DNA of 57,853 bases, taken from contig JAIPJY010000045.1 of assembly GCA_021733925.1 (NCBI GenBank), positions 1-57,853 of the forward strand. The letters run 5' to 3'. Below, one piece after another: positions 23,901 through 31,970 of this stretch; positions within the stretch are counted from its first letter, which is position 1, and each line of letters begins with the position of its first letter. Source of the DNA: Prosthecobacter sp. GTDB lineage: Bacteria; Verrucomicrobiota; Verrucomicrobiia; Verrucomicrobiales; Verrucomicrobiaceae. The position numbers were made by a program, and so were the translations under genes. Below the pieces are notes generated by a model, which saw only the letters and a list, made by a program, of their open reading frames with translations, was not told the DNA's origin and did no database searches.

Positions 23901-26128
23901 AGCTGGCGCAGGCGTGAGGCCGTGTCCGTGGTCTTTTCGTAGATGGCGAGGAAGATGCGTTCCGCTTCTGCGGCCTGGCCGACATTGAGGCAGGCCGTCG
24001 CGCATGCAGTTGCGACCTCAGTCGCGTCTGGAAATTTGCGCAGGGCGAGACGCAGGACTTTGAGGGACTCCTCCGGTCGAAACAGTTCTTCGAGCACCCG
24101 GGCTTCGGTCAGCCAGGGCTGGACTGCGCTGGGGGAGAAGGTTTTCCATTCGGCGAGGTATTTGAGCGCCTGCTCTGGCTTGAGAGCGCGGCGGTACAGA
24201 TCGACCAGTCGTTGAAGATGGGTGCTGGTGCGGCCGCCGGGAAGATCGAGCGCGCGCTGAATCGCCTGAGCGGCTTTCAGCCAGTCCATGTGAGCCTGAT
24301 AAATCTGCGAGAGCTGATTGAGGGCGGTCAGGGCGTGCTCGGCGGGAGCGGCATTGAGCAGTTTTTCTGCTTCAGAGGTCTGGCCATCGAGGTCAAGCAG
24401 TGCGGCAAGGAGAGAACGATCCTGCAATGAGAGGGGGGACAGCTTTTGCAACTCGGCGATGAGGGGGCCGACAAGCTTTTGGTTTTCGCCACGCACGATG
24501 GAGCGAATGTCCTTCAGCGCGTTGTCGATTCCTTCTGCGTCCGGCATGAGCCGCAGGCGTGCGCGTGCCCATGGGAGAGCACGTTCAAATTCCTTGTTTG
24601 CGATGGCCTGATGCACCAGCAGGGCAAGGAAGCGTGGTTGTGTGGCGAAGTCCTTTTCGCGACCGAGCAAAACATCCAGTGCCGGACGTGATTCGAGCCT
24701 TACCTGCAAGGCTTGGGCGATGCGCAGCAGGTCTTCGAGCGAGGCTGTTTCGGCCATACGCCGCCAGATGACGAGCGCCTCTTCGCGGTGGCCGGTGCGG
24801 TGCAGATAATGAGCATGGGCCTCCTGGGCGCTGAGGCTTTGCGGGAAGGTGGTGACGAGGCGGAGATAGGCCTTGGCCGCCGGGGAATCTGCTTTCACTG
24901 GCGGCTCCTCCCAGCTTTCAAGGAGGCGGGCGATGCGGAGGTGGTCGGACTCATCGGGTGGTGAACCGGAGAGGATGGGTTCAAGCGTCATGACCGCCGC
25001 AGGATCATCGCCCGCGCGATGCTGCAAGCTGGCGAGACGAACAAGCAGTTCCTTGTCTCCAGGATTCTGCGCGACGATGAGTTTTGCCTGTTCAACCGCT
25101 TCGCGTGGAAGACTCAGAGAGTCCAGCAGGTCGAGGAAGCCGTCGCGCAGATCCCGGCGGCCGGGATTGGACTGCAGCAGGGTGCGGGCGCTTTGCAATG
25201 CCGCGTCATTTTGTCCGGTGGCGGCAAGCAGCAGCGTGTGCTGCCATGCCAGAGTGACCCGCTGCGGGTGAGCCTTTGCCAGAGCGGCCAGATGCTGCTG
25301 CAGACCGCTCACGTCATCGCTCATGCGGAACAGGCGTTCGATCCGGGCGAGGATGTCACTCTCAATCCATGAGTCCGTGCCGGTGGTGGCGAAAGCGGAA
25401 TCAAGGGTGGCCAGGGCTTCGTCACGCCGTTCCGCCAGTTGCAAAATATCGGTGAGTCGAAGCTGACGCATGATTTTGGCAACTGGATCACGGCTGCGCA
25501 GCACCAGGGCGCGTGCCGCTTCCAGCGCCGCCTCAAACTGACCTTCATCGACGAAGAGGTCGATGATCTCCTCGTTCAAGTCCTCGTCATCCGCATTCGC
25601 GGCCGCCAGAGATTTCCAGATCTTCAGAGCATCCTCACTTCTGCCGAGGCGGAGCAGCGCACGACCCCGCAGTTTGCCAATGTCCACTTGTTGCAGGGCT
25701 GCTGGGTTAGCCGCTTCCGCCCGGTCGAGTGATTGCAAAGCGGTGGGGAAATCGAGCATGCGCGCCTCGATGCGCGAGCACTCAATCCAGGCGCTGGCGT
25801 TGCGTGGATTCAGTTTGAGGGCGGCCTGGTAGGAAAGGAGTGCCTCGGGGTCACTGCCACGGTGGGCATGGAAGATGGCGAGGATGAGGTGGTCCGTGGG
25901 CGAAGCATCCGTTTTCCCTGCTCTTGCTTCGAGATACTGCTGCAACTCCGCCGCAGTTCCCTCCTCCAACCACGCGGCATAAAAGCGCTCAAAGAGAGTC
26001 CCGGGTAGAGGGCGCTTGGAGAGAATGTCGAGGTATCGCTGCGCCGCCGCCGGGACCGCTGATGGTACCTCTTGTGCCGAAAGACAGGCGCAGTACAGCA
26101 GCAGGCAGAATGCGACACGGATGATCAT
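17906..26128 (-). CDS. Giant exported TPR protein B (2740 residues), paralogue of A
   Basis: This 2740-residue protein starts with a signal peptide (MIIRVAFCLLLYCACLSAQE) followed by a segment nearly identical in pattern to that of protein A (AAQRYLDILSKRPLPGTLFE). TPR-type repeats fill the first 1000 residues. Further blocks are clearly shared with A, such as VVFPAILKAEG, AMLDGRN and ITAFARTYADEF near the end. It stops where A continues for another 1150 residues. The start at 26128 is chosen because the signal peptide begins there; the longer frame upstream to 26239 has no supporting feature. It is first in a two-gene transcription unit and divergent from the YkgJ-type gene 80 bp away. The function is unknown; the pair looks like an old tandem duplication. 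Confidence 0.85.
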   Translation of the reverse strand: MIIRVAFCLLLYCACLSAQEVPSAVPAAAQRYLDILSKRPLPGTLFERFYAAWLEEGTAAELQQYLEARAGKTDASPTDHLILAIFHAHRGSDPEALLSYQAALKLNPRNASAWIECSRIEARMLDFPTALQSLDRAEAANPAALQQVDIGKLRGRALLRLGRSEDALKIWKSLAAANADDEDLNEEIIDLFVDEGQFEAALEAARALVLRSRDPVAKIMRQLRLTDILQLAERRDEALATLDSAFATTGTDSWIESDILARIERLFRMSDDVSGLQQHLAALAKAHPQRVTLAWQHTLLLAATGQNDAALQSARTLLQSNPGRRDLRDGFLDLLDSLSLPREAVEQAKLIVAQNPGDKELLVRLASLQHRAGDDPAAVMTLEPILSGSPPDESDHLRIARLLESWEEPPVKADSPAAKAYLRLVTTFPQSLSAQEAHAHYLHRTGHREEALVIWRRMAETASLEDLLRIAQALQVRLESRPALDVLLGREKDFATQPRFLALLVHQAIANKEFERALPWARARLRLMPDAEGIDNALKDIRSIVRGENQKLVGPLIAELQKLSPLSLQDRSLLAALLDLDGQTSEAEKLLNAAPAEHALTALNQLSQIYQAHMDWLKAAQAIQRALDLPGGRTSTHLQRLVDLYRRALKPEQALKYLAEWKTFSPSAVQPWLTEARVLEELFRPEESLKVLRLALRKFPDATEVATACATACLNVGQAAEAERIFLAIYEKTTDTASRLRQLSPLALAARSHDGLANLIQNFEQRQKQNRVSAYPWLALAEIHRATDNDEERRRCLYEASRLRPQDLTLLLEIARSEEEVSLFPEALRTLESAAKLDKTTRTREHIARLQIEHGDPDVGYRMLFELVGSGTMDPREIEQIANVIAARDEWERVIAFLAPLLEKHPKDYRLHYLHAVALEESGREPAAVQAFMQVLAMHEELPAPPAPAPVLQHHQHSQAQPTFTVQDLPPGTEDWLSLPDIAGTAYSYRTERINSHRPHGSGVQIPVPANVIESPTFALAHVLQITSGWQKDEKQRLLRQLQREGVDHAPLLMELSLQSSDFHVSADFLNSHPQDAALHAAWLLNHTTDDDPTPHTTTNQRCFEMFKGRHTSLALQAAYSALVDAESEADAGTWVQRIIDLFASLPSSTPNDRHILEQLLTSQDQNAHESKHLYFVSISPAQWQTISVFLRRWMLAMDSSQLDELENLLSPLTEAHAWDAVIECLQRMIFLSGQPNALSVSAQQRAILPPLNGFEARPLPLSATSVHLTYFMDIMLTGVLESLRNKSNDDEESRLIADFQAAMQARLATISEPSLKFMLSMICEKSASLLAELQPRLSTPAANADDFLTAGWICQETSQHAAAIAHFQQAQKITTLNDVRLQTVNAILYNAQALAEAQEGEGATQAPAIIRTTLEFALQLSTTRQDKESLARLMEENHMEAEAKKLLQSLPNASVPVMAQSTAAIINPYARALLQRRSGDGLDALERLFMQNNPSGALNEARRLMRMFVADWHKPVHQQSPQAAEELRQLLSRLEVQQLRAQLLLSIKTAAATGWQQRQDYAATLALLHDGNLVFPNNDGDRTLSSEELLTHAIAEYSAVLVANPQAHVSRYRLVLLLAETDAAAALQHWLALPTAQQPDVILELSQQRIYGKDPAVRAIAHARFVAQWLKFIDPAGLMSARCSPAIDEMLSQVQMPGQDYPGLWEIVSNDSTAKNNRPDWKFDDAGMLLLSEDARRSRNEQRLAHDTLCHALTAVPALAPQGFSPLAGLAMLDGRNVEDVEKLALQILSAQTSPQLRRQLKSQRTSTNMISSMNVSFQSRELTAMPSPAIFATWSAAQRGDARTLNEVVFPAILKAEGQTMLDYCRGYAALLMSSDQEFPAAAASWLRPWARHANTFGPRSMAREIVRLWHARQISAPLDDLFIEYRTVILTNTSPIASNPQEHALDYYVRMLVYREPEALPRLIHRLRDVLVSPDASARKLMLNKIHEKEQHGSSGRYSFAERTAAQYRNWLQQLVRNGRGCFAALEMAMEDGMLDSLDWLDQIDPAEFKARLQTPEDFMRISRALGFFQHETGLSPFASAQFKHQALMTSLATHFRDQQKDEVIHATIAQIGAERSAGLPAHLLQAMLVRAGVSTLLLDGNPVQIQSLDPSSTRDLSQAAFHLVLVRDAAAIAALPPEERQNLGDLLSRELPSFPKIEIADEAFMRAVAPILRAEADSLRQQADAMLASKTWEEFNHNQNQPESLLPFLLKFVVIDQARSTAVAHHALKLMRAEGLQHAPAAAESSLTPSSLLIMSLAQVPSLLGTSLTLAEDDGLDQSLVWCSKLSFLFDTALRNPDTTLYVFQDTPLTAEAAAFRDLRVDDPCEPTLLARIINSLEHERVTCDKISRWLARQPSTFGTRLLQAFLHRDPADEPGLLSFYDEPHRPDNSRILDFIRQHHQDFTRIAPQSATPLLALFHARLPDLQSRIAADPRLKESLQPLIDADARQFDSSVADFLRLINLKQARCNRFELMQRGQQLMDRLAPVDKPRALEVLDHVSKIMATEEILAQSRGKLQPPHLTGVAQWLQFAAVTPELFEDIMQRANECGAARDPVWMQRALIHVMDLQHLRYKPERVLPLLATVHMLDPVATFNPWPVPHSDNPKTLLEAWQARLQDHAALITALTERKPRTFGIDLLLLLSTKATDENITAFARTYADEFAAAPPEQQKPLIDFFQLQPWAKIILPLLPTTPSGH

Positions 26129-26208
26129 GCCTGGTTTTAGCGGATCGGGTCTTTCTTTGGCAAGAGCAGAGGTTGATTTGATCAGCAAAAAGCATTTAAC
26201 ACTTAGGC

Positions 26209-26745
26209 ATGATCCCGGAAGAATTTTCCTCAGCTGCATCGCGCCTGTGCACGGCGTGCGGGATGTGCTGTGACGGGACGATGTTTCAGATCGTGCGGAT
26301 GCAGCCAGGGGATGTGCCTGCGGAGCTGGGCAGGCTGGGATTGAAAATTCGCTGCCGGGACGGTGAGTATTTCATGGAGCAGCCCTGCTCAGGACTGCAG
26401 GAGAAACGCTGCACGGTTTATGAGCGGCGGCCGGTGAGGTGCCGCCTGTTCAACTGCCAGCAGCTGGGGCGTTTGGAAAGTGGCGAGATCACTGAGGCTG
26501 AGGCGATGGCGATGATCATCGAGACGCGTGCACTGGTGGAAAAGGTGCGCGGTTTGATCGTGCAATGTGGACTGCGCGAAGATGGTCAGGCGCTGGTGGA
26601 ACGCTACGAGCGGGTGGCTTCAACACCGGTCAATGAAGCGTTGGAACCGGAACTGGTCGCAGTGCGTGCTGATTTGGAAGAAACGATGCGGAAATTGAAG
26701 CTGCAATTGAACCGTGAATTTCGGCTTCCACCGGGTTCTCCGTGA
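26209..26745 (+). CDS. YkgJ-family cysteine-cluster protein
   Basis: The 178-residue protein carries the N-terminal CxxCxxCC cluster (C14, C17, C20, C21, in LCTACGMCCDG) and further cysteines at PCSG, RCTVYERRPVRC and FNC. This is the pattern of the YkgJ/UPF0153 zinc- or iron-chelating family (the CxxxxCxxCC box). The signature RCTVYERRPVRCRLF is typical. Biochemical function is not established for the family. The C-terminal third is helical and charged. It is divergent from the giant TPR operon, with an 80-bp intergenic region that must hold promoters for both, and is followed 41 bp later by rnr on the same strand. Confidence 0.85.
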   Translation: MIPEEFSSAASRLCTACGMCCDGTMFQIVRMQPGDVPAELGRLGLKIRCRDGEYFMEQPCSGLQEKRCTVYERRPVRCRLFNCQQLGRLESGEITEAEAMAMIIETRALVEKVRGLIVQCGLREDGQALVERYERVASTPVNEALEPELVAVRADLEETMRKLKLQLNREFRLPPGSP

Positions 26746-26786
26746 CGATTTGCTCGTCTTTTGCTGCTTTAGTGCCATGATGGCGG

Positions 26787-29021
26787 ATGGAAATGAAAAT
26801 ATTGAAGCTGCTTGGCAGTGAGGATTACATACCCTCCAATGTGCCAGAGCTGCTCTCACAACTGGGCATGAAGCCCAATCAACAGCAGGTGCTGCAAAGC
26901 CTGCTCAAAACCCTGGAGAAACAGGGAAAAATCGTACGTACCAAGGGCAATCGCTACATCGTGGCGAAGGAAGCTGATCTGGTCCCCGGTGTGATTCAGA
27001 TCACGCGCGGCGGCCGTGGCTTTGTGCAGCCCGATGAAGCGGGCGTCACCGAAATCGGCATTTCGGAAAGCAACACAGGCACCGCCATGCATGGTGACCG
27101 AGTGCTGGTCCGCCTCGATGTGAGGCCGGGACAGCAGGACAAGATCGGCAGCGTGGTGCGCGTGCTGGAACGCAAGCGCACGCAGTTTGTGGGCACCTTG
27201 CAGCGTTCGAAGCAGTTTCTGCATGTCACGCCGGATGATCCGCGCCTGCCTGCGGCGATTTATGTCTCGGAACCGCGTGACGTGGGCCGCAAGCCCAATG
27301 TGGGCGACAAAGTGGTGGTGGAAATCACCCAGTGGGAATCCAAGCAGACGGCACCTGAGGGCGAGATCATTGAGGTGCTCGGTCCACCGGATGAAGAAGG
27401 CGTGGACATGCTCTCCGTGCTTCGCCATTACGATCTGCCGCTGCACTTCCCGAAGAACGTGCTGCATGAGGCCCAGACAATCGCCAAATCTCGGCCCGAT
27501 AACCAGCCGAGCGCGCAGGAGTGCGCCGGACGTGTCGATTGCCGTCCCCACAACGTCATCACCATCGACCCTGATGATGCGAAGGACTTTGACGATGCCA
27601 TCTGCATTCAGAAGCATGGCGACCAGTGGCATTTGTGGGTTCACATTGCCGATGTCTCACACTACGTGATGCCAAACAGTGCGCTGGACATCGAGGCTAA
27701 GAAGCGCGGCAACTCGACCTACCTCGTGGATCGAGTGATTCCGATGCTGCCGGAGGCGCTGAGCAATGAGCTGTGCTCACTCAAGCCGAACGTGGATCGT
27801 TTGACGAAGTGCGTGGAGTTTGTGCTGTCCAAGGAAGGGCATGTGGTCAGTTCGAAGTTCTATGCCGCTGTGATCCGCTCCAAGCGCCGCTTCACCTACA
27901 AGGAGGCGTTTGCCGCCATCCAGGTGCCGCCAAACAATGAAACCGAGCAGATGCTGCACGATGCGCATGCGATGGCTCAAAAGGTCCGCCGTCTGCGTTT
28001 CAAAAATGGCTCGCTTGATCTCGACTTCCCTGAGAACAAGATCCGTCTCGATGAACACGGTAAGGTGCTGCGCATCGAACGCATTGAAAATGATGTCTCG
28101 CATCAGTTGATCGAGGAATACATGCTGCTGGCCAATGAGGCCGTCGCTGGCCGTCTCATGGGGCTGGACCGGCCTTCCGTGTACCGCGTTCACGAATCTC
28201 CCAAGGAAAAGCGGCTCAATGATTATCGTGAAGATGTGCTGAGTCATCGCGTGCCCTGTGGAAACCTCACGCATCGCCCTGAGGTGCAGAAGCTGCTCAG
28301 CCGTCTCGGGGATCTGCCGATTGGCCCGGCATTGAAGATTGGTTTCCTGCGCTCAATGATGCGGGCGCGTTATGCCGTGGAGCCGCTCGGTCATTACGGC
28401 CTCGCGAAGACAAAGTACACGCATTTCACGTCACCGATCCGTCGCTACGCCGATCTCGTGGTGCATCGTTCCCTGTTCGACAAGGTCGAGCTGCAGGTGG
28501 GCATCGCCAAGCAGATCGCGGATCACATCAGCACGACTGAAAAGAACTCGGCTGATGCGGAACGTGACAGCAAGGAGGTCAAACTGTACGCCTACTTGAG
28601 AGCACAGCTTGTCTCGAAAAAGCCGCAGCCTTATGTCGCGCTCGTCACCGATGTGCGGAACTTTGGCTTCTTTGTCGATGTGCCTGACCTCGGCCTCAGC
28701 GGTGGCGTGCCACTTTCCTCGATCCAGGATGACTTCTATGTCTTTGATCCCTCCACGCGCCAGGTCACGGGACGTCACACGCGCAAAGTCATCAGCATCG
28801 GCGACAACATCGTCGTGCAGATCTACAAGGTGGACAGCATCAAGAAGCAGGTGGATTTCATGCCCGTGCCGCAGCGCGGCAAGCCGACGCGTTCCGAAGA
28901 TTCGGAACGCCCGAATCGCCGTGGGCCGCAGAGTCGCGATCCCAAGCGGCCTGCCGCACCTCAGCGCAAGCCCGGTCATGGCCACAAGCGTGCGTCGCAG
29001 CAGCCGAAGAAGAGACGATAA
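26787..29021 (+). CDS. rnr: Ribonuclease R
   Basis: RNase R is a processive 3'-5' exoribonuclease that degrades structured RNA and, in other bacteria, works with tmRNA quality control. The 744-residue protein has an N-terminal winged-helix/cold-shock region. The RNB catalytic domain contains the Asp cluster DPDDAKDFDDAICI (about residues 256-270) and ANEAVAGRL/HFTSPIRRYADLVVHR motifs. A C-terminal S1 domain (VALVTDVRNFGFFVDVPDLG) precedes a lysine/arginine-rich tail, which is typical of RNase R rather than RNase II. It is convergent with trpS, leaving only five bases between the two stop codons. Confidence 0.95.
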   Translation: MEMKILKLLGSEDYIPSNVPELLSQLGMKPNQQQVLQSLLKTLEKQGKIVRTKGNRYIVAKEADLVPGVIQITRGGRGFVQPDEAGVTEIGISESNTGTAMHGDRVLVRLDVRPGQQDKIGSVVRVLERKRTQFVGTLQRSKQFLHVTPDDPRLPAAIYVSEPRDVGRKPNVGDKVVVEITQWESKQTAPEGEIIEVLGPPDEEGVDMLSVLRHYDLPLHFPKNVLHEAQTIAKSRPDNQPSAQECAGRVDCRPHNVITIDPDDAKDFDDAICIQKHGDQWHLWVHIADVSHYVMPNSALDIEAKKRGNSTYLVDRVIPMLPEALSNELCSLKPNVDRLTKCVEFVLSKEGHVVSSKFYAAVIRSKRRFTYKEAFAAIQVPPNNETEQMLHDAHAMAQKVRRLRFKNGSLDLDFPENKIRLDEHGKVLRIERIENDVSHQLIEEYMLLANEAVAGRLMGLDRPSVYRVHESPKEKRLNDYREDVLSHRVPCGNLTHRPEVQKLLSRLGDLPIGPALKIGFLRSMMRARYAVEPLGHYGLAKTKYTHFTSPIRRYADLVVHRSLFDKVELQVGIAKQIADHISTTEKNSADAERDSKEVKLYAYLRAQLVSKKPQPYVALVTDVRNFGFFVDVPDLGLSGGVPLSSIQDDFYVFDPSTRQVTGRHTRKVISIGDNIVVQIYKVDSIKKQVDFMPVPQRGKPTRSEDSERPNRRGPQSRDPKRPAAPQRKPGHGHKRASQQPKKRR

Positions 29022-29026
29022 GAGGG

Positions 29027-29992
29027 TCAGCCGAGCCCCACCGCATCGCGCACACGACTGAGAGTCTTGCGCGCGACGGCGCGGGCTTTCTCAGCACCTT
29101 CCGCAAGGACTTTGTCCACGTAGCCTTTGTCGGCGACGATTTCGTCGCGACGGGCGCGGAAGGGGGCGAAGTAGTCGGTCACGCCTTGCAGGAGGCGCTT
29201 TTTGAAGTCGCCATAGCCGACGCCGCCGTTGAGGTGGTCGGCCACCATGGCATCGTAATCAGCCTGTGAGGCTACGAGCTTGTAGAGAGCGAGGATGCTG
29301 CTGCCTTCAATGGGTTTGGGGGCTTCGACCGGCGTGGAATCGGTCTGGATGCCCATGATCTTCTTTTTGAGCGGTCCGGGTTCTTCAAACAGCGGGATGG
29401 TGTTGTTGTAGCTCTTGCTCATCTTCCGGCCGTCGAGTCCGAGGACGACGGCAGTCGTTTCCTGAATGCGCGGCTGCGGCAGCTTGAAGAGGCCTTCGCC
29501 AAAGGTTTCATTCATCTTGATCGCGATGTCGCGGGTGACCTCGACATGCTGCTTCTGATCTCTGCCGACGGGGACGACATCGCTTTCATAGATCAGGATG
29601 TCCGCCGCCATGAGAACGGGATAGGCAAAGAGGCCGTGGGAGGGTTTGATGCCGTTGGCGATTTTATCCTTGTAGCTGTGGCAGCGCTCCAGCAGGCCCA
29701 TGGGGGTGACCGTACTGAGAATCCAGGACAGCTCGCAATGCTCTGGCACATCGCTTTGACGGAAGAAGACGCATTTGTCGGGATCAAGACCACAGGCAAG
29801 GAAGTCGATGGCGAGTTCGCGGACGTAGCTGCGCAACGCCTTGCCGTCTTGAACGGAGGTGAGGGAATGGTAGTCAGCGATGAAGTAGTAGGCGTCGCCT
29901 TCATGCTGCAGCTTGAGTGCAGGCTCCATCATGCCAAAGAAATTGCCGATGTGGAGTCTGCCGCTGGGTTGAAGGCCGGAAAGGATGCGCAT
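29027..29992 (-). CDS. trpS: Tryptophanyl-tRNA synthetase
   Basis: TrpRS charges tRNA-Trp. The 321-residue class I enzyme shows the HIGH-type motif HIGN at residues 14-17 (LQPSGRLHIGNFFG) and the KMSKS loop (GRKMSKSYNNTIPLF, about residue 190). Size and motifs are normal for bacterial TrpRS. The start at 29992 is set by the canonical MRILSGLQPSG N-terminus; an upstream extension to 30055 has no homology. It is the last gene of a long minus-strand run and lies 34 bp downstream of the universal stress protein gene. Read-through from the metal-transport genes is possible, but an own promoter cannot be excluded. Confidence 0.95.
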   Translation of the reverse strand: MRILSGLQPSGRLHIGNFFGMMEPALKLQHEGDAYYFIADYHSLTSVQDGKALRSYVRELAIDFLACGLDPDKCVFFRQSDVPEHCELSWILSTVTPMGLLERCHSYKDKIANGIKPSHGLFAYPVLMAADILIYESDVVPVGRDQKQHVEVTRDIAIKMNETFGEGLFKLPQPRIQETTAVVLGLDGRKMSKSYNNTIPLFEEPGPLKKKIMGIQTDSTPVEAPKPIEGSSILALYKLVASQADYDAMVADHLNGGVGYGDFKKRLLQGVTDYFAPFRARRDEIVADKGYVDKVLAEGAEKARAVARKTLSRVRDAVGLG

Positions 29993-30026
29993 AAGACCGC
30001 TGATATGGCGGGATCCTCCGCGTTCG

Positions 30027-30461
30027 TCAAGGTGCGCGCTTTGGCGGCACCACAAAGAGCGGGACGGTGGCCTTGTGGCGGAGGGCGTCGATGGTGCTGC
30101 CGTGGATGATGTCGCCGATCAAGCGGTGCCCGTGGGAGGCGAGGGCGATGAGGTCGACGCGTTCTTCGGCGGCGACCTTGAGGAGCTGAACGGGCGGCTC
30201 GCCGAGGACGAGGAGGATGTTGACGGTGAGATTGGATTCAGCGCGCAGTTTGGCGGCGGTGGCTTCGAGGTAGCTCAGGTCCTGCCGCATCTCCTCGGAT
30301 TCAGCGAGGTTGAGCTGGTCGAAATTACGCGCGGCCCAGCCGTCGGCGACATGGACGAGGAGCAGCTCGCTCTGCATCAGCGTGGCGAGGGCGGTGACGG
30401 CGGGCAGCAGTTCCAGATCGGAAGCACCGGTATCGAGGGCGACGAGAATTTTGCGGTACAT
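30027..30461 (-). CDS. Universal stress protein (UspA family)
   Basis: This is a 144-residue single Usp domain. It begins MYRKILVALDTGASD and ends with the nucleotide-binding loop ASHGHRLIGDIIHGSTIDAL (the G-2x-G-9x-G-S/T type) followed by VPLFVVP. ATP-binding Usp proteins act in stress survival; the exact role varies. The start codon lies 4 bp from the stop of the Nramp transporter gene, so the two are co-transcribed and probably translationally linked. A Usp gene directly behind an Nramp gene suggests a regulatory or stress role tied to metal uptake, which is inference. Confidence 0.9.
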   Translation of the reverse strand: MYRKILVALDTGASDLELLPAVTALATLMQSELLLVHVADGWAARNFDQLNLAESEEMRQDLSYLEATAAKLRAESNLTVNILLVLGEPPVQLLKVAAEERVDLIALASHGHRLIGDIIHGSTIDALRHKATVPLFVVPPKRAP

Positions 30462-30465
30462 GGCG

Positions 30466-31821
30466 TTAGATTCCGAGGGCGTTGATCCAGGATTGCGGGG
30501 CGAAGAAATCGAAGAGCAGTTTGAAATTGAGCACGATGATGACGCTGGCGCTGGCCCAGGCGAGGACTTTGATCCACACCGGATTGGCAAACCGGCCCAT
30601 CTTGGCCTTTTCACCGGTGAAGCGCAGCAGCGGCACGACGGCAAAGCTGAGCTGCATGGAGAGGATGACCTGGCTCCAAATGAGGAGATTGGTGGTTTCA
30701 CCCTCACCAAAATAGCCAATGACGCAGACGGCGGGCACGACGGCGATGAGGCGGGTGATCAGGCGCCTCAGCCAGGGCTTGAGGCGGATGTTGAGGAAGC
30801 CTTCCATCACAATCTGGCCCGCGAGTGTGCCGGTGAGGGTGGAGCTTTGCCCGCTGGCGAGCAGGGCCACGGCAAACAGCGTGCTGGCCACGCCGACGCC
30901 GAGCACGGGGGTGAGGAGTTTGTGGGCGTCCTGGATTTCTGCTACGTCGCTGTGTCCGCTGGTGTGAAATGCGGCGGCGGCGACGATGAGGATGCCGCCG
31001 TTGATGAAGAGGGCGAACATGAGCGCGAAGGTGGAGTCGAAGGTGGCGTATTTGATGGCCTCGGCCTTGCCTTCATCATCGCGGGTGAAATTGCGCGTCT
31101 GCACGATGGAGCTGTGCAGGTAGAGATTGTGCGGCATGACGGTGGCGCCGAGAATGCCGATGGCGACGAAGAGCATCTCGCGGTTTTTCAAAATCTCCAT
31201 CGACGGCACAAAGCCAGAGGCAATGCCCGCGAGGTCCGGCTTGGCAAAGAACATCTCGGCAGCGAAACAGCCGCCGATGGTGAGGATGAGCGTGATGACG
31301 AGCGCCTCGACGTAGCGGAAGCCGCGATTTTGCAGCAGCAGCACGATCATGACATCGGCCGTGGTGATGACGCAGCCCCAGACGAGCGGGATGCCGAAGA
31401 GAAGCTGCAAACCAATGGCGGAGCCGACGACCTCGGCGAGATCACAGGCCGCGATGGCAGCCTCACACAGGATCCAGAGAAACCAAACGACTGGCTTGGG
31501 GTAATGATCGCGGCAGGCCTGGGCGAGATCGCGGCCGGTGGCGACGCCGAGTTTCACACAGAGATGCTGCAGCAGGATGGCGATGATGTTTGAAATCAGA
31601 ATGACCGAGAGCAGTGAGTAGCCATAGCGTGCGCCGCCGGCGAGATCGGTGGCCCAGTTGCCCGGGTCCATGTAGCCGACGGAGACGAGGAAGCCGGGAC
31701 CTGCGTAGGCCAGCATTTTGCGCCAGAACGAGCCGCCCTTTGGCACCGGGATGGAGCGGAAGGCCTCAGGCAACGAGTCACCTCCGCGTGAACGCCAGCC
31801 TGTGTCGGGAGTTTTATCCAT
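30466..31821 (-). CDS. mntH: Nramp-family divalent metal transporter (Mn2+/Fe2+)
   Basis: The 451-residue inner-membrane protein has about 11 hydrophobic helices. The two unwound-helix metal-binding motifs of the family are both present: DPGN at 52-55 ([11 protein letters not shown]) and [10 protein letters not shown] in helix 6. It would import Mn2+ (or Fe2+) with protons. It starts with a polar N-terminal tail; ATG 31821 is preferred over an upstream ATG at 31863, which lies inside a decayed barrel-gene fragment. It belongs to the metal-transport run headed by the MntR-box promoter, which supports manganese as substrate. Immediately downstream is the Usp gene. Confidence 0.9.
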   Translation of the reverse strand: MDKTPDTGWRSRGGDSLPEAFRSIPVPKGGSFWRKMLAYAGPGFLVSVGYMDPGNWATDLAGGARYGYSLLSVILISNIIAILLQHLCVKLGVATGRDLAQACRDHYPKPVVWFLWILCEAAIAACDLAEVVGSAIGLQLLFGIPLVWGCVITTADVMIVLLLQNRGFRYVEALVITLILTIGGCFAAEMFFAKPDLAGIASGFVPSMEILKNREMLFVAIGILGATVMPHNLYLHSSIVQTRNFTRDDEGKAEAIKYATFDSTFALMFALFINGGILIVAAAAFHTSGHSDVAEIQDAHKLLTPVLGVGVASTLFAVALLASGQSSTLTGTLAGQIVMEGFLNIRLKPWLRRLITRLIAVVPAVCVIGYFGEGETTNLLIWSQVILSMQLSFAVVPLLRFTGEKAKMGRFANPVWIKVLAWASASVIIVLNFKLLFDFFAPQSWINALGI

Positions 31822-31838
31822 GCGTGTGGGGACCGAAT

Positions 31839-31970
31839 TAGAAGCGGAATGAGACGCCCACAAAGGGATTCAGCGATTGCTGCGCATTGAAGTGCCAGTT
31901 CACACCGATGTCGAGACGAACATCAGGATCAGGAGTGACAAGATAAGTCAAACCACCGTCGAACGCGGAC
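31839..31970 (-). pseudogene. C-terminal remnant of an outer-membrane beta-barrel gene
   Basis: On the minus strand an open stretch with no start codon encodes about 43 residues, including GGLTYLVTP, VRLDIGVNWHF and a terminal [10 protein letters not shown] before TAA at 31839-31841. This closely resembles the C-terminal strands of the intact barrel protein at 35476-36264, which ends VFSGVSFRF. The upstream remainder has been lost, and the permease gene now runs out of frame into the fragment, ending at 31948. It looks like a deletion that removed most of a second barrel gene between the ABC permease and mntH. Confidence 0.75.

Noticed and set aside
6286-26008. Many plus-strand frames of 60-395 codons across the giant TPR genes
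   Set aside because: They are antisense shadows with no signal peptides or domains; the minus-strand frames are continuous and homologous to each other.
30310-31593. 427-codon plus-strand frame
   Set aside because: It lies antisense to mntH and the Usp gene, and its Gly/Glu/Asp-rich composition is that of a high-GC shadow frame.
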